The position numbers and the translations under genes were made by a program. A stretch of DNA of 64,000 bases from Strigamia acuminata (taxonomy: Eukaryota; Arthropoda; Chilopoda; Geophilomorpha; Linotaeniidae), in the NCBI GenBank assembly GCA_949358305.1, contig OX442314.1, positions 58,661,369-58,725,368 on the forward strand, written 5' to 3'. The notes beneath the pieces were generated by a model. It was not told the DNA's origin. It ran no database searches and was given only the letters and a program-made list of their open reading frames with translations. Below are positions 18,591-29,692 of this stretch, one piece after another (position 1 is the first letter of the stretch; the number at the start of each line of letters is the position of its first letter).

Positions 18591-20920
18591 TCCGTTTGAA
18601 CACTTACTAATGATTGTAAAAAATTATTATTAATTTTTTTGAATGTCGACTTGATGATTGATCTCAAAGATTAAAACGGATTTTTGAACATTTATTAATA
18701 ATCTTAAAATTATTAAGAATATTCTAAAGACGTGATTTAATTTATATTTTGTACAAAATATATTATTAAATACTTTCGATGCCAGTTTTCACGATTGGTT
18801 GTTTTTCTGAATTTGTATAAATTCAGGAAAACAATTCACTCCGAAGTCACCCGAACGGTTAATGATTGAATAAATTATTAATGGTCAAAAATATAATTTG
18901 AAATGAATAATCCTCACTCTTTATTATATTTGCATTGTTAGATATCTTTTACAAGATACGTAACGTTTACTGATCCACAATGAACAGTGTCGTATATCGA
19001 GACGATTATCGGCGAAAATCACGTGTAATTATTTACATAATTCCAGTGATTAAGGGGGATGTATGACGGTCACGGCCTTCTCCACTCGATATAACGACAA
19101 TTTCGCCAATAGATGGCGCTGACGACCAAAAGTGGCAAATTCGAACAGAATTTCCAGTTTGATGTAAAATCACATAAAATGCAACTTTTATGTGATTTCA
19201 ATGTAGAGAATCAACTTTATCTTTATTTATTGAAGTAAATATTGATATTAAACTGTTTTGTGACAACTCTTGTCAAGTTATCACAAAACTAGGTTTAGGG
19301 GATTAACTCACCCCTCTGCACCTGCTTCCAGCTCGGACCCCTCTTGGTTAAGTTGAAAGACTTAATCCAAAAGTGTTCCTCGCTATCCAGTTCCTGTCCT
19401 GACCTAGCAGAGAGCTATGGCCTGTGTATCCAGTTCCTGTTGACCACCTGGACTGGAAATGTGTCCTGAGTATCCCATCACTCTGACCAGTGATTGGAGG
19501 GATTCAGGGGACCACTGCTCTCATTGGAGCAATGGTCAAGCTATTGTCCACCATGAGTATATATTTCCTTGCAACAGGAAGTAACTCGCTCTTGACCAGA
19601 TATTTGACTATATGTTTTCTTGAGCCCTTTCTACTACTCCGGTTGTCATGTTGATTGCGCAGACACTTGCTTGTCTGTTGATTGCGCAGTCAATGCCCCT
19701 TATACTGCGGGCCTATGACAACCTACATACGGCGTACACTTGACGTGGAGATGGGTGATATGATGCCTCCATGTCCGGGTGCCCGATGACGGCTGTGTGG
19801 CCGTGAGGAGATCAGGTCGCGGCGATGAGTAGTAAGAATCCCGTCGGGCCGGATATAATTCAACAAGTGTTCCACAAGGCCTGCCAGTTACAGTAAACCA
19901 CGGCTGCCGAACAGCGTGTCGAAAATGTAACATTAGGGTTGAAATAACTAAACTCGGAAAAGTTTAGTTAGATTAAATCCCCAGCTAGTTTATGTCACAA
20001 CTCAACATTGTGCATAAACACGGATACTTCTTCCAGAACTGTACAAAACTGAAGACTAGCTACATTAGCATTTACTTGCCAGTAAATGTGTAGCTAAATT
20101 GCCAACTTTATGTAAGCAGAATTATTACGAGTATTTACTGAAAAGTAATACTCTAATAAATGCATCCATTGCACGGAACCAGAAGTTATGATTGTAAACT
20201 TGCAACAGTTTACTCTCGTATGAAGAACCATTTGACGTATCACACCAATTATAGATGTCTTAAAACATCTATAAGAGGTCAATTGGTAAATGGCTCTCAC
20301 AAGCCATTTAAACCAATAACCGCCCCAAGTTTGTGGCGATGCAGATACCGTCAACCGGATGTCCTCGGATACTAACCTTTTCATTACAGATTTGAACCAG
20401 ACCCCGATGTACAACTAGGATCCAATAATCAACCGATTTAGACGACATCTTACTGACCCGACGAAGCCGACTTGATATTATCATAGCGCCGTTTAGGCGA
20501 CTGTATGTATAGTTTATCTACCCATTTATACGGCCAATTGTCGGCATAGTTAATGTATAACTGTAGTTTATGCGAATTGATTAATATAATCACTTCACGG
20601 TGATTATATTTATATATCAATAAATCATGTTATGTCTTGATAACCGCATGTGTCATTATTTTACCCAGTTCACACTTTAGGTTTGTTAACTTATCTCTCA
20701 ACTACTAGAATTGATAGACTTGCTTGTTATGCCAAAATACACATTTTGAGCGGATAGCGTCATCGAAAGGTCATCGTCACAAGGCTTTTATTTAATTTGA
20801 CAAGACTGTGTGTTTCGAGGGGTTCGGCATAGGGTGGAATCTCATACACCCTGTGAGATTCCACTTTGGAGTCAGCTGGAATCTGGAATCTGGATTCTCA
20901 TGGAAACTGTTTGAATCTAC
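18591..20920. repeat. Right part of the hairpin tract
   Basis: No gene. Compound hairpins occur: at 20058-20095 a 7-bp outer stem (AGCTACA/TGTAGCT) encloses an 8-bp inner stem (CATTTACT/AGTAAATG). GTTTTGTGA/TCACAAAAC at 19255-19289 and GTGGAATCTCA/TGAGATTCCAC at 20834-20864 have longer loops. Base composition is less AT-rich from 19300 to 19950, but the inverted repeats continue. Confidence 0.6.
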
Positions 20921-21012
20921 ATTGATTCCAATTTAACGTGTCAGGGTTTGTACGTGGAGAACTGAATCCAACTGAATTTGCAAGTTTTTTTATTCTAAAA
21001 TACAAAATACAA

Positions 21013-21552
21013 AAGTGCAGTGACAAGTGAGCGGGTTTTCATCAAATTCTCAAAGGCAATAATAGAAAAAACCAAAGTGAATTGATGAAAAACTAAATTG
21101 TTGTTTTTATCATATTGTAATTGTTGTACGCCATCAGTTCCAATTTTCTTTCCTTTTCACATTTTCCACTGTTGTCTTACGTTTTTAATCCAAGATTCAG
21201 CTTAAACCTGCTAACTTGTCAACTGATGACGTCATGCTTTGGATTTGGGGCCACTGGTTTTGTCGCGCGTATTGTAATTGTTATTACATATCATAATTAC
21301 AGCAATTTAGTTTTTCATCAATTAACTTTGGGCTTAGTAACGTACATGAAAATGGATCGCTATAGATGGTTTCCATCATGGTGTACATTGGAGTAGGGAT
21401 TTTAGAGATAAAATGTCACCAGAAAATAAAGAATGTTCACTCTCAAGATTTTGTCAAAAGTAAAGTGTTAAGTTTTCAACAAGCTGGTGGGACACTACAG
21501 GTTTTTATATTGTTTTCTTTGAGAATTTGATGAAAACCCACTCAGTGCACTT
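21013..21552. repeat. Foldback element (MITE-like)
   Basis: GGGTTTTCATCAAATTCTCA near 21031-21050 is matched inverted near 21519-21540. A second perfect inverted pair, AATTGATGAAAAACTAAATT, lies near 21081 and 21304. No transposase. A 91-codon frame at 21121-21396 inside it has no recognisable content. Confidence 0.55.
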
Positions 21553-22957
21553 GACCTTTAAATTTGAAGGAAATTATTTCCATTAACTCTATGATATTCT
21601 AGAAAATTCGGCTTTTTTGGTGTCTAGGAAATATTTAGCCATCTAGAACTAATCACCTATTTATTTATCCAGGTACACAGCCTTTTTTTCTACATTTTTT
21701 ACAAGGTTTTTTTTGCAACTTATCTACCACGTAAAAACAGAATTAGGTCTACTGTTTTTGTTTCTACCTTTTTTATACTTTCTGCAGACTCCAAATACTG
21801 TTGAAACACATGTGCTGTTGAACTACAAAAACATCTTGTAAGTGAAAAGCAATCCTACAATCAATCTACAGCATATTGCAAAATTGGCAAAATTAAAAAA
21901 GAATACTCTAAAATGAAATCAGGATAAGCTTTGATTTGTTATCGTACACTAAAACATTTCTGCAATAAAACAATTTTTTGAAAAAAGGCCATTAATTTAC
22001 AAAATACTCTGTTAAATTAATAAATCTGTAAGTTTGTAGTGGTGTTTTATCAGTATATTAATCGTGAGGAGTCTCTGTGTATGTGTTTGTGTCTTTCTGA
22101 CCTCTATCTCCTCCGAAACCAGTGCACAGATTTCGAATTTGAAAAGTGCAATGGATAGCAGGGGGTGAATAGTGGATAGGCTACTTTTCACATTCATTGC
22201 ATTCATATTATTTCTAATATTAATATTTAGATTAACGCTAATACTACTAAATGCAATAAATTCAAAATTAGGATTAACCTAATCACAAGCTTTCGAACGA
22301 ACCTCGCAATGCCACAACATAACCAATAACAATGCGCTCTGATACATTTCTCACTTCTCTCACCACAGACCAACACTGATATCAAACACACAAACAAACG
22401 TCAACAACAACTCCCATCGCCACTCTTGCTGGGATGTAGTCTACGTTGCTGCATAGTACTATACATTTTTTAACGCGGCTCTCTTTGGATTTTATAGTTG
22501 TAACAATCTATTCCATTTTTTCCACTTTTACCCCTGCAAAAGTCTACGACAGAACATGCAAATAGAATTAGTCGTGCGCTATTTTTAAACCTTTTTTTAA
22601 CTGCAATAGCCAAAAGAATAAGACTTGTTACATTTTTTATTTTAAAAACTAAGCAATGAAGTAAAAACAAACTTTATGGAACTTTAACTAATGGAACATA
22701 TACTAAAACGAGAACATAATTCACCCTTAAAATTTCACCGAAGGGTTAAATTGCGCGAAATGCTATACATTTTCGAATGCATTAATTGGGCAAATCTCAA
22801 AATATTTTTTAAAATATATTTTTGAACCAAATAGGCTGTTTCTTGTTTGAGATACAATTGACACGTCAAGATGTGCGCACGGAATCAGAAAGATGAGTTC
22901 AAAACCAGGGAAGATATATTGCACGTCTCGAAACATACGGATAAAATATATTAGATA
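21553..22957. other. AT-rich sequence without a recognised gene
   Basis: I see only short low-complexity runs and two unconvincing minus-strand frames (22012-22206, 22470-22670). Nothing here is supported as coding. Confidence 0.4.
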
Positions 22958-22972
22958 TTAAATTTCACTTAC

Positions 22973-23611
22973 ATCGGCTGCAGAAATATCGCACTGTGAG
23001 GCGGCTTTCCATAATTTGAGTGGATCGTTTGCAAATTTAGTTGACGGATGGAGTAAGTCAAAGAGCTGGAAACGACGAGGATCAATTTTCTGTTGTTCAA
23101 CGAAATCCTCTTTAGCTTTTAATATTTCCTGAGTTTCTTCACAAAGGATAACAAGTGGATGATGAATTATTTTGTCTCTCACGAGAGTAATCGTTTTGAC
23201 GAGTGGATAATCAAAGTAAGAATTAATTGAAATGTAAATTTGGTGAATGGAGATAAAAATTAGAAATAGCAACACGACATTTTGCAATTTCTTTCTTTTG
23301 TCGGGCGTTTTCTGCTTTACTTTTAGTATTTCTTGAATTTTATTTTGCAACTGGCGATCTTTGCTTTTCCTTTTTTTGTACACAATTAGAAGCATTTTGC
23401 AGCTGTGAACAAATATTTCGACGAGCATTAAACACGACATTCCAAAATATAGTCCGGTGTTTCCGCCAATGTCACATAGTAAAGTGATTATGTCGTAAGA
23501 ATGTCGTTCTTGCAATGTCCGAACGTAATTATTCACAACAGAGATTTCGATAATAGTCTCATTATTCTCAAAATAAGGTAATTGATAAGGGTAGATGCTG
23601 AGCTGTGTCAC
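22973..23611 (-). CDS. DEG/ENaC channel exon: TM2 of one unit fused to TM1 of the next
   Basis: Read on the minus strand. The first part is a DEG/ENaC C-terminus: NNYVRTLQERHSYD, then LLCDIGGNTGLYFGMSCLML (pore and TM2, with the family's GG..GL..G.S) and a basic KKRKSKD tail. Without a stop, after a Lys-rich linker of about 45 residues, comes a DEG/ENaC N-terminus: VVLLFLIFISIHQIYISINSYF (TM1), YPLVKTI, and HHPLVILCEE in the place of the family's FPAVTICN. The exon ends at a strong donor, GAT|GTAAGTG (GT at 22972-22971). The family forms amiloride-sensitive cation channels of three subunits. The order TM2-TM1 implies a tandem fusion or a read-through between two adjacent genes. The start is uncertain: the first residue comes from a GTG next to a possible acceptor. 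Confidence 0.65.
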
Positions 23612-23799
23612 TTTACATACACCAAAACATTTGCACTTGCGGTAAGCAGATCTCCACTCGTAGTGTTGTCTTCGTAGATAAGTGTTATTGCATTCTGGTA
23701 GGTTTCGTGCATCATGAAACGAATATCTGAAATCGAAATTAGTGTTCCTTCAGTGTGTTGAGTAACTATTGTGATCAAAGAAGTTAATGAACAACCCAC
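23608..23799 (-). pseudogene. DEG/ENaC extracellular fragment, broken from the exon downstream
   Basis: DIRFMMHETYQNAI...ASANVLVYVK resembles the family's extracellular H.P.E....G..V..KVT segment. The frame closes at TGA exactly where the next exon begins in another frame. About 100 residues, including the Cys-rich thumb normally found between this segment and TM2, are missing. A deletion that removed one or more exons would explain both. Assignment is by pattern only. Confidence 0.4.
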
Positions 23800-23886
23800 A
23801 GCTTTTGTATTTGTTAGTCTCGAGCGAACGATTTGTTTGTTAAACTAAATAGACTGCCTTATTCTTTTTACAACCAGGGTTATACA

Positions 23887-24618
23887 GGGTGAGTCAAAAG
23901 TCTGATCCCCTCAAATATTTCCTGAGCAATTGCATCTAGGCCAACTTTGATGAAGCGATCGTATAGGAAGTTGGGCAAGAGCAATCCAAAGATGTCATCA
24001 AATTTGACCTTGAAGGCCATTTGCAAGGTTATTCACTCACTAACTTCTAAACCAATCGGGTTAGAGCAAAAAAGTCAATTACAAAGTTGTAGAGCACCAT
24101 CAAATTAGTTCTATCCAACTTATCTTAGTCATCTTAAGTTAAATGTTTTCATTTTAAAATGAAAACAATTTAGATGAAATAAAGCCTGCCATTGTGGCAA
24201 AAATTAAATTTCTACTGCAAAAGTACTGAATTTCTAAAATAAATGTATTCAAATGTGCATTATCATGCAAGTACACAAGAAAAATCACTCTTGTTTTTTG
24301 ATGCCTCAATAATTTTTTTTTCATAAGAATAAAAAATTCTATTTTGCTTATTTTTTTTCTGATTTGTTCCCTTTTTAAAAAGAAAACATTAAACCTAAGA
24401 TGACTAAGATAAGTTGGATAGTACTAATTTGATGGTGCTCTACAACTTTGTAATTGACTTTTCTGCTCTAACCCGATTGGTTTAGAAGTTAGCGAAGGAA
24501 TGACTTTGAAAATGGCCTTCAAGGTCAAATTTGATGACATCATTGGATTGCTCTCACCCAACTTCCTTTACGATCGCTTCATCAAAGATGGCCTAGATGC
24601 AATTGCTCAGGAAATATA
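23887..24618. repeat. Foldback element, family F1, right end truncated
   Basis: The left arm from GGGTGAGTCAAAAGTCTGAT is matched inverted by the right arm (for example GTTGGATAG...CTACAACTTTGTAATTGACTT, 24411-24460). The right arm stops at CAGGAAATAT, about 34 bp short of the expected terminus. The element at 46703-47453 is related (shared TTAGAGCAAAAAAGT and AAAGTTGTAGAG). No coding capacity. Confidence 0.8.
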
Positions 24619-24651
24619 TTCTATCGAATCAGTATTCCAATAATAATTACT

Positions 24652-25060
24652 AACAAGGAGAGCACATGAATAACACACTCACAGATTGTTGTCATATTAA
24701 ACAAGAAGGATTGTTATATTAGGCTGAATAAGACCCTAAAGTAATTTTATTCCATAAACAGCCAACAATGCAAACAATGAGCTCAAAGTTTGCACTATTT
24801 TGTCTGTGTATGCATCCAATCTGAGCAATCAGGCCTAGTGTATGAATACTGTAAACAACAGTTGCTAGGTAAAAAATAGTTCCAAGATCCAAGTTGAATT
24901 TTATCATTTGAGATTCAATGATGTCATTTCCTCATTTGATATCTCATGACATATGACATCACAACTTTATTCACCAACATGACTGTCTTCATGAAGACAA
25001 TAGTAGTTTGTAGTGGTGGTCCAGTGGTTAAGGCAATGGACTAGGAATCTTTCCACACAG
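24652..25060. repeat. Left arm of a palindromic element with tRNA-like promoter
   Basis: This arm is matched inverted by 46180-46588. Together with 45962-46588 it made a near-perfect palindrome of about 1.04 kb, with its centre near 46070, before element B was inserted. The 62-codon frame at 24719-24907 has a mirror copy at 46333-46521, which is a by-product of the arms and not evidence of a gene. Confidence 0.88.
25011..25060 (+). other. tRNA-like sequence, 5' part, split by element B
   Basis: A box-A-like TGGTCCAGTGG is at 25017-25027. The box-B-like GGTTCAAATCC continues on the far side of element B at 45965-45975; its first G belongs to the ACAG target duplication. It is closest to a tRNA-Ser-type body. 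I see no matching acceptor stem, so it is a tRNA-derived promoter and not a tRNA gene. Confidence 0.65.
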
Positions 25061-26057
25061 TGTCGCGCTCAACTCGGTCTGTCGCTGATACGTGGTATGA
25101 GTCACTCTCTAATCTCGCAATACCGCTTTACTCAAGCGGTTACCCAAAGAATGTGAAACGGCAAACAATGTAAAATGGTAAATATAATAAATGTATTTAT
25201 TATACGGGAATGTACAGTTAAAAGGGATAAAATATGTAAAGGAATAAAGGTAAAAGGGGTAAGGTGTGTGAAGTTGGCGGGAAACTGGTCGAGGTCGTCC
25301 TTTGTAGGCGCTCTGGATCCAAGATGGCGTCCGCGTAGCAACGTGGTGTCGTCCTGGGCCGGCGTGACAATGAATGGCGTCCTCGTCTCACGTTTCTCGT
25401 TCGGTCCTTCGGGCTCACGCTGGTCGGGCGCGAGTGAATGCCTAAAAGGTCTTACTTCGGCTGTTGTCTAGGTTTTAGGGTTTTGTGTAGGTGTCCAGCG
25501 ATCACACAGCGGCGGACGCTTGGTGGTTCCCGGCGATACACACAGCGGCGGGAACGCTCGTCGTGGTTACTGCAATTTAGGCTTGTGCAACCGTTTGTCT
25601 GCACAACTCGCTAAATTGGAGTAGGTTTACTATTTCTAGCTGGCTTGCTAAAATAGTGCGGCAATCTTGTTTCGCAGGTTACTCTGCGGAGGTTAACACA
25701 AATCAATCGTACTCACGTTGGAAGTCCCTTGTCCTAGGTCACTCCTTAAGTCTTTGTGTTTAGGCTTGATCGTTGTAGGACGTTTGGCTTTTACGTGTAT
25801 CTTGGTTGATTTTTGTGTTGGTTCTGCCCGCTCAGTGCAAGGCAAATTCCTTTGCACAAAGCGGGGGTGACAGGTGACTAAAGCTACCCAATGGTGGAGA
25901 AGACGAATCTCCCCCACTCCCCCAGGGCAGACGCCCGTCCATTGACTAGGAGTCAATGCTCTGAGGGAAGGGAGGCGCGCGTGCAACTCCCCCCTCTCTA
26001 CCCGTAAATAGGCCACGAGAGAAACTCTTCGTGCCCCACCCCAGTCGGGTCACCACA
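25061..26057 (-). repeat. Element B 3' LTR
   Basis: 997 bp, TG...CA on the minus strand (TGTGGTGACCCGAC to GAGCGCGACA). It carries TGGC at about 25641-25644 that the 993-bp 5' LTR lacks. Confidence 0.95.
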
Positions 26058-26070
26058 CGTCCCCCTCCCA
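26058..26070 (-). promoter_or_regulatory. Polypurine tract (element B)
   Basis: TGGGAGGGGGACG on the minus strand abuts the 3' LTR and matches the tract of element A. Confidence 0.72.
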
Positions 26071-26096
26071 GCTCTGATCGCGGGCGAACAGAGCGA

Positions 26097-28883
26097 TCAG
26101 TACTTCTTACTGGGACCCGACGCTGGATCCATCGCCTGGGCGTACGTCACTCCAGGGACGGGCGGCTCAGCGCCGGGCGGCACAACGCCGGGCGGTAAAA
26201 CCAAATCTCCCACCAAGGCTGAAGACTGGTCGCGGGGGTCTTCGTGCTCCGAAATGAAGCATAACTCATGGCCACCGGTTGGCTCATGCGGGGCCCGTCT
26301 CCGCTCGTGCAGCCAAACGTTTGGGATGAATGCAGAGAATCCGGTGTTGGTGTGTCGGATCGCAGTTGCTTTTGCCGCCGTCCTGGGCGCGCGGTGGGCC
26401 CTCAGCAACCGCTGATGAAGGATGAGGTCGGTGGTCTGGCGCACCTGGTTGTGCAGCCAAACGAATACCGATTTGCCTTTGTCTCTCTGGGCGAGGATGA
26501 ATCTTCGCGTCGCTGTCGTCATCGACAGTTGAGAGAACTCGTCGCATAATTTCTCATAGTAGTTCGTTGGAGGCTTCGTCGCTTTCGCTGGCTTGGCGCT
26601 CTTCGGAACCACCGCCTGCTTGACGGTCTCTTCCCGTTTTGGCTGGTCAACGGGAGGCGTCAGGCTCTGACGAGCGGCGGACAGCGTGGGTGGCGTCCGG
26701 CATAACAGGCGTCTTGGCTTACCCGCCACATTCGATAGGACGGGTGTCTGTGGTGCCGCCGCTGGTGGCATCGGTGGCGGCGGCGGTGGTGGAGTCGGGG
26801 CTCCACGTGAAGCAGCCGAAGAGGCGGTGTCGCTCTCCATCGGCTCCTCACTCGTGACCATCATTGCGTGTGACTGCGCTGACGGTGTTGGCGCCCACGT
26901 GGTGACGGCATGGCGGAAGGCCATGCTCCGCAACTTATACCCCTCCCATTCGAGGTTTACCACGTCCCGGGTCAGCTCGAAACGAGTCATCGCCGGGTTG
27001 GGAAGAATGGCGCTCCATTCCCCAACGAGTGCGCGAGGTATCTGCACACCCTCTCTGTCTACTACGGACCAGCAGGCCATCGCCTGTCGTCCGACCCCAA
27101 AGAGCGAGGGGGTCAATAACTGGACCATGATTTTTGTCAAAGCCAGCTGTAGACTGCGCCGATTTACAGGGTTGCTGCGGTCTGGATCCTCAGCGAACGC
27201 ACGCGAGTGGTGATGCATCATTGAGATCCCCCACTCGATGAAATGGCGCTGAGTGACGTCGGCGCCCTGCAACGCCGCAGCGGCGGCTCTCGGGTCCTCC
27301 ATCACGAAGGAGAAGGCTAAGAGCTCTTCGATCGATGGATTGGCTGCTTCTCGAGCTAGCCGTGCGTTTTCGTCACGCTGTTCATACCACATCGCGGTGC
27401 GGTCGTGTCGTGCCGTGCTCGGGTAATACTCTCCGATTCGGGCATTATGGCATTCCCGCATAATGCTCTGGTGTACGGGCAACATAACTGAGTCGTCGAC
27501 GACCAAGTCCGGCGTAGTGCTCGAACTCGGCATCGGCGGCGGCGGTGGCGGCGGCTGCGTCGGCGGCGGCAGCGTCAGTGACTGCTGCGCCGGCAACGGC
27601 AGCGCCGCTTGCACCTCAGTCGTCGGGACTTGAGGCGCCGGGGCGTGTGTCACGGTGCTCGTCGGTGGAACGACGGCCGTAGGTGCGTCTTCGGGACGCG
27701 GTCGCGAATTCACGTATTCGCTTAACCACCGTGCCACCTCGTGTGGAATCACGGTCCCCTCAGCGACGACGCCCATCTTACGGGCGAATTGCATCGCGGG
27801 GTCGAAACGCGACAATTTCTTGCGTTTCATCTGAGTGATGATCTCGCGAAGGTCCCGCGTGTCTGGCGCTAGGACGCGACGCTCCCCGGAAGATCTGCCA
27901 CTCGACTTCGATCGTGCTTCTCTCGCTTCCTTCGCTTCGATTGCTTTGAGAGCGTGTTCGGGAAGGGGAATTCCCCGCGCTTCGCAGCGAGCGAAATACC
28001 GCTCTTTGCGGTCTTGTTTCCTTTGCTCGCGGTGAGTCAGCGGACGTCGGCGGGTACTGGGACGAGAGACTCGCTCTTCGTCGCCAGAAATCCACACCTC
28101 TCTCGTTTCCTTACCGTCTTTCATCTGACGGTTGACAAACACTCTTGGTCTGTTGTAATTCGCGGAGTCGCGCGTTGGCTGCGCTGACGTTCCGGCTCCA
28201 TCGTCTACGGTCGAGTGTCTTTCGACGCACTGTTTCTTCGACCGGCCCGGGGAGCGCGATTCGCCGCCCCCGGTTCCCTTGGAGCGCTTGCGCTTCCGTG
28301 GGAAATTATATTTGGGGCCGAGAATCCCCAAATAATGTAATTGCCACATTTCGGCTTGTGACGTGAGAATCCCCATTCTCGGTCGCCACTGTGGCGTGAT
28401 CTCTCCCTGCCGAATTCGCTCGAACCACAGATGTATGTCTGCGGTACTCATGCCTTCGTCCTGCAAGACACGTTCTGCAACCGCCGGCGCAGTGTCAATT
28501 AGCTGCTGGCGGTAGTGATTATACACTTCTTCGCGGGCCTCCTCGGTCTCGGCCGCTTGCCACGCGAACAACACATGCTCCTCCACTGGCCTGCCGGAGT
28601 ATTGGCTCGACAGGGCCGAGTGGAAGATTGGCGACTTCGGGTCGTCGCTGCGAGCTAACTCTGCAGCGACAACAGCTCGAACCGACTCCGGAGATGCATC
28701 CAGGAGAGAGCAGTCGTTTACCCATCGCTTGGCGAGGGCGCGCGAAAATAATACGCGAATGCGATACGGATTGGCATCATCGCCAAAACAACGGCGGAGA
28801 AAATCGGGCAAGACGCCTCGATAAATGCCCGCTCGCACCATGCATGCAGGGCTGAGCGCTCCCCACGTGCTTCGGAGCTCCAT
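26097..28883 (-). CDS. Element B ORF3, exon 2: non-envelope protein of unknown function
   Basis: 928 codons follow an acceptor ATTACAG|ATG; the in-frame ATG at the acceptor could also serve as an unspliced start. Aligned by eye with element A's ORF3 it shares RVLQDEGMSTADI, SQAEMWQLHYLGILG, a basic KRKRSKG stretch, RQAMACWSVVDREG, and LHQRLLRAHRAPR near the end. Between these lie Pro-rich linkers (a run of seven Pro) that are not conserved. No signal peptide, membrane segment or catalytic motif is apparent. The frame is open although pol is broken. Confidence 0.85.
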   Translation of the reverse strand: MELRSTWGALSPACMVRAGIYRGVLPDFLRRCFGDDANPYRIRVLFSRALAKRWVNDCSLLDASPESVRAVVAAELARSDDPKSPIFHSALSSQYSGRPVEEHVLFAWQAAETEEAREEVYNHYRQQLIDTAPAVAERVLQDEGMSTADIHLWFERIRQGEITPQWRPRMGILTSQAEMWQLHYLGILGPKYNFPRKRKRSKGTGGGESRSPGRSKKQCVERHSTVDDGAGTSAQPTRDSANYNRPRVFVNRQMKDGKETREVWISGDEERVSRPSTRRRPLTHREQRKQDRKERYFARCEARGIPLPEHALKAIEAKEAREARSKSSGRSSGERRVLAPDTRDLREIITQMKRKKLSRFDPAMQFARKMGVVAEGTVIPHEVARWLSEYVNSRPRPEDAPTAVVPPTSTVTHAPAPQVPTTEVQAALPLPAQQSLTLPPPTQPPPPPPPMPSSSTTPDLVVDDSVMLPVHQSIMRECHNARIGEYYPSTARHDRTAMWYEQRDENARLAREAANPSIEELLAFSFVMEDPRAAAAALQGADVTQRHFIEWGISMMHHHSRAFAEDPDRSNPVNRRSLQLALTKIMVQLLTPSLFGVGRQAMACWSVVDREGVQIPRALVGEWSAILPNPAMTRFELTRDVVNLEWEGYKLRSMAFRHAVTTWAPTPSAQSHAMMVTSEEPMESDTASSAASRGAPTPPPPPPPMPPAAAPQTPVLSNVAGKPRRLLCRTPPTLSAARQSLTPPVDQPKREETVKQAVVPKSAKPAKATKPPTNYYEKLCDEFSQLSMTTATRRFILAQRDKGKSVFVWLHNQVRQTTDLILHQRLLRAHRAPRTAAKATAIRHTNTGFSAFIPNVWLHERRRAPHEPTGGHELCFISEHEDPRDQSSALVGDLVLPPGVVPPGAEPPVPGVTYAQAMDPASGPSKKY

Positions 28884-29692
28884 CTGTAATGATGGAAAAC
28901 AAAACAATTAATAAAATCGCCAATAACACGGAGATAAATAGGGGGTGGGCTCGAGGAACGTCGCTTAAACGTGTGGCCGTTCGTCGAGTCTGTTTCCTGT
29001 TCATCGGTAGACATTCAGGACAATTTGTCCTTTGTCAGGAAGAAAGAGTCTTCATGGCACATCTGGCTCACGTCCAAAATAACAACGGGACGGAATCGAG
29101 CATTGAAATCCGGAAATTCTCCTCGGATTATTTAATATTTTAAATGTAAAATTATTAATTCGTAATAATTACGTAAATTCGCAATTTATTTGCGAAATCT
29201 CGAATGTCGTTAACGAACATACAAATAAATGTTCTCGTCGAAGTTAAAACGTAAAGAATAAATTTATCAAAACTAAAAACTCCAAATCCGAAGTTGTGTA
29301 TTAATTTAACATCAATCAAACAATAATGACATTGAGAAAAATCACGAACAAACAGTGAATCAAAATTAGAAATCATCGTTCTGCTAATTATTTTAACGAC
29401 TAGTTTTAACAAATTATTTCCATTTCAGGAAACAATAAAACAAAGCTCGAGTCCTTTTGTCTCGTCTACAATTGTCGTGAGTCATCTTCAAGGAGCGAGG
29501 CGACAGTTTGTCTGCGATCGCGTCCTTGAAGACAAATAATAGGAAAAAATACAATCGCTCTCGCGATCGTGAATATTAGTATAATAATTATACACTATTG
29601 CGAACGCAGAGCGTTCATGTCAAGTATTAGTCAAATGTATCTTTAATTCAACCGCACTGAGCTAAGTCTCGTGCATCGACACCGACTTCTAC
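28884..29692 (-). other. Intron within element B ORF3
   Basis: 809 nt on the minus strand from CAG|GTAGAAG to CATTACAG|ATG, phase 0, as in element A (559 nt). The AT-rich interior has no coding signal. Confidence 0.65.

Larger units (their letters stand above)
13244..20920. repeat. Hairpin-rich tract: serial inverted repeats with 6-nt centres
   Basis: Short perfect or near-perfect inverted repeats follow one another through the tract, and the gap between arms is very often exactly 6 nt. Examples as arm/arm: 13372-13379/13386-13393 (TTACGTAC), 14369-14378/14385-14394 (GTTTATTTTC), 14535-14543/14550-14558, 18695-18702/18709-18716, 18799-18813/18820-18834, 19167-19179/19186-19198 (13 bp), 20194-20200/20207-20213, 20251-20258/20265-20272, 20288-20295/20302-20309, 20583-20593/20600-20610. 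Arms differ in sequence from hairpin to hairpin, so this is not one repeated unit. Apart from the sub-features listed I see no gene. Confidence 0.75.

Noticed and set aside
18799-19198. Recombinase (dif/lox-like) core sites
   Set aside because: Arms of 13-15 bp around a 6-nt centre resemble such sites, but the arm sequences differ from hairpin to hairpin and no recombinase gene is near.
20160-20375. 71-codon frame in the right hairpin part
   Set aside because: It runs through three hairpins, so the peptide is dictated by the inverted repeats; no homology recognised.
25011-25060. A functional tRNA gene
   Set aside because: Box A and box B are good, but no pairing acceptor stem is visible and the sequence occurs as an inverted pair in a palindrome; a tRNA-derived promoter is more likely.
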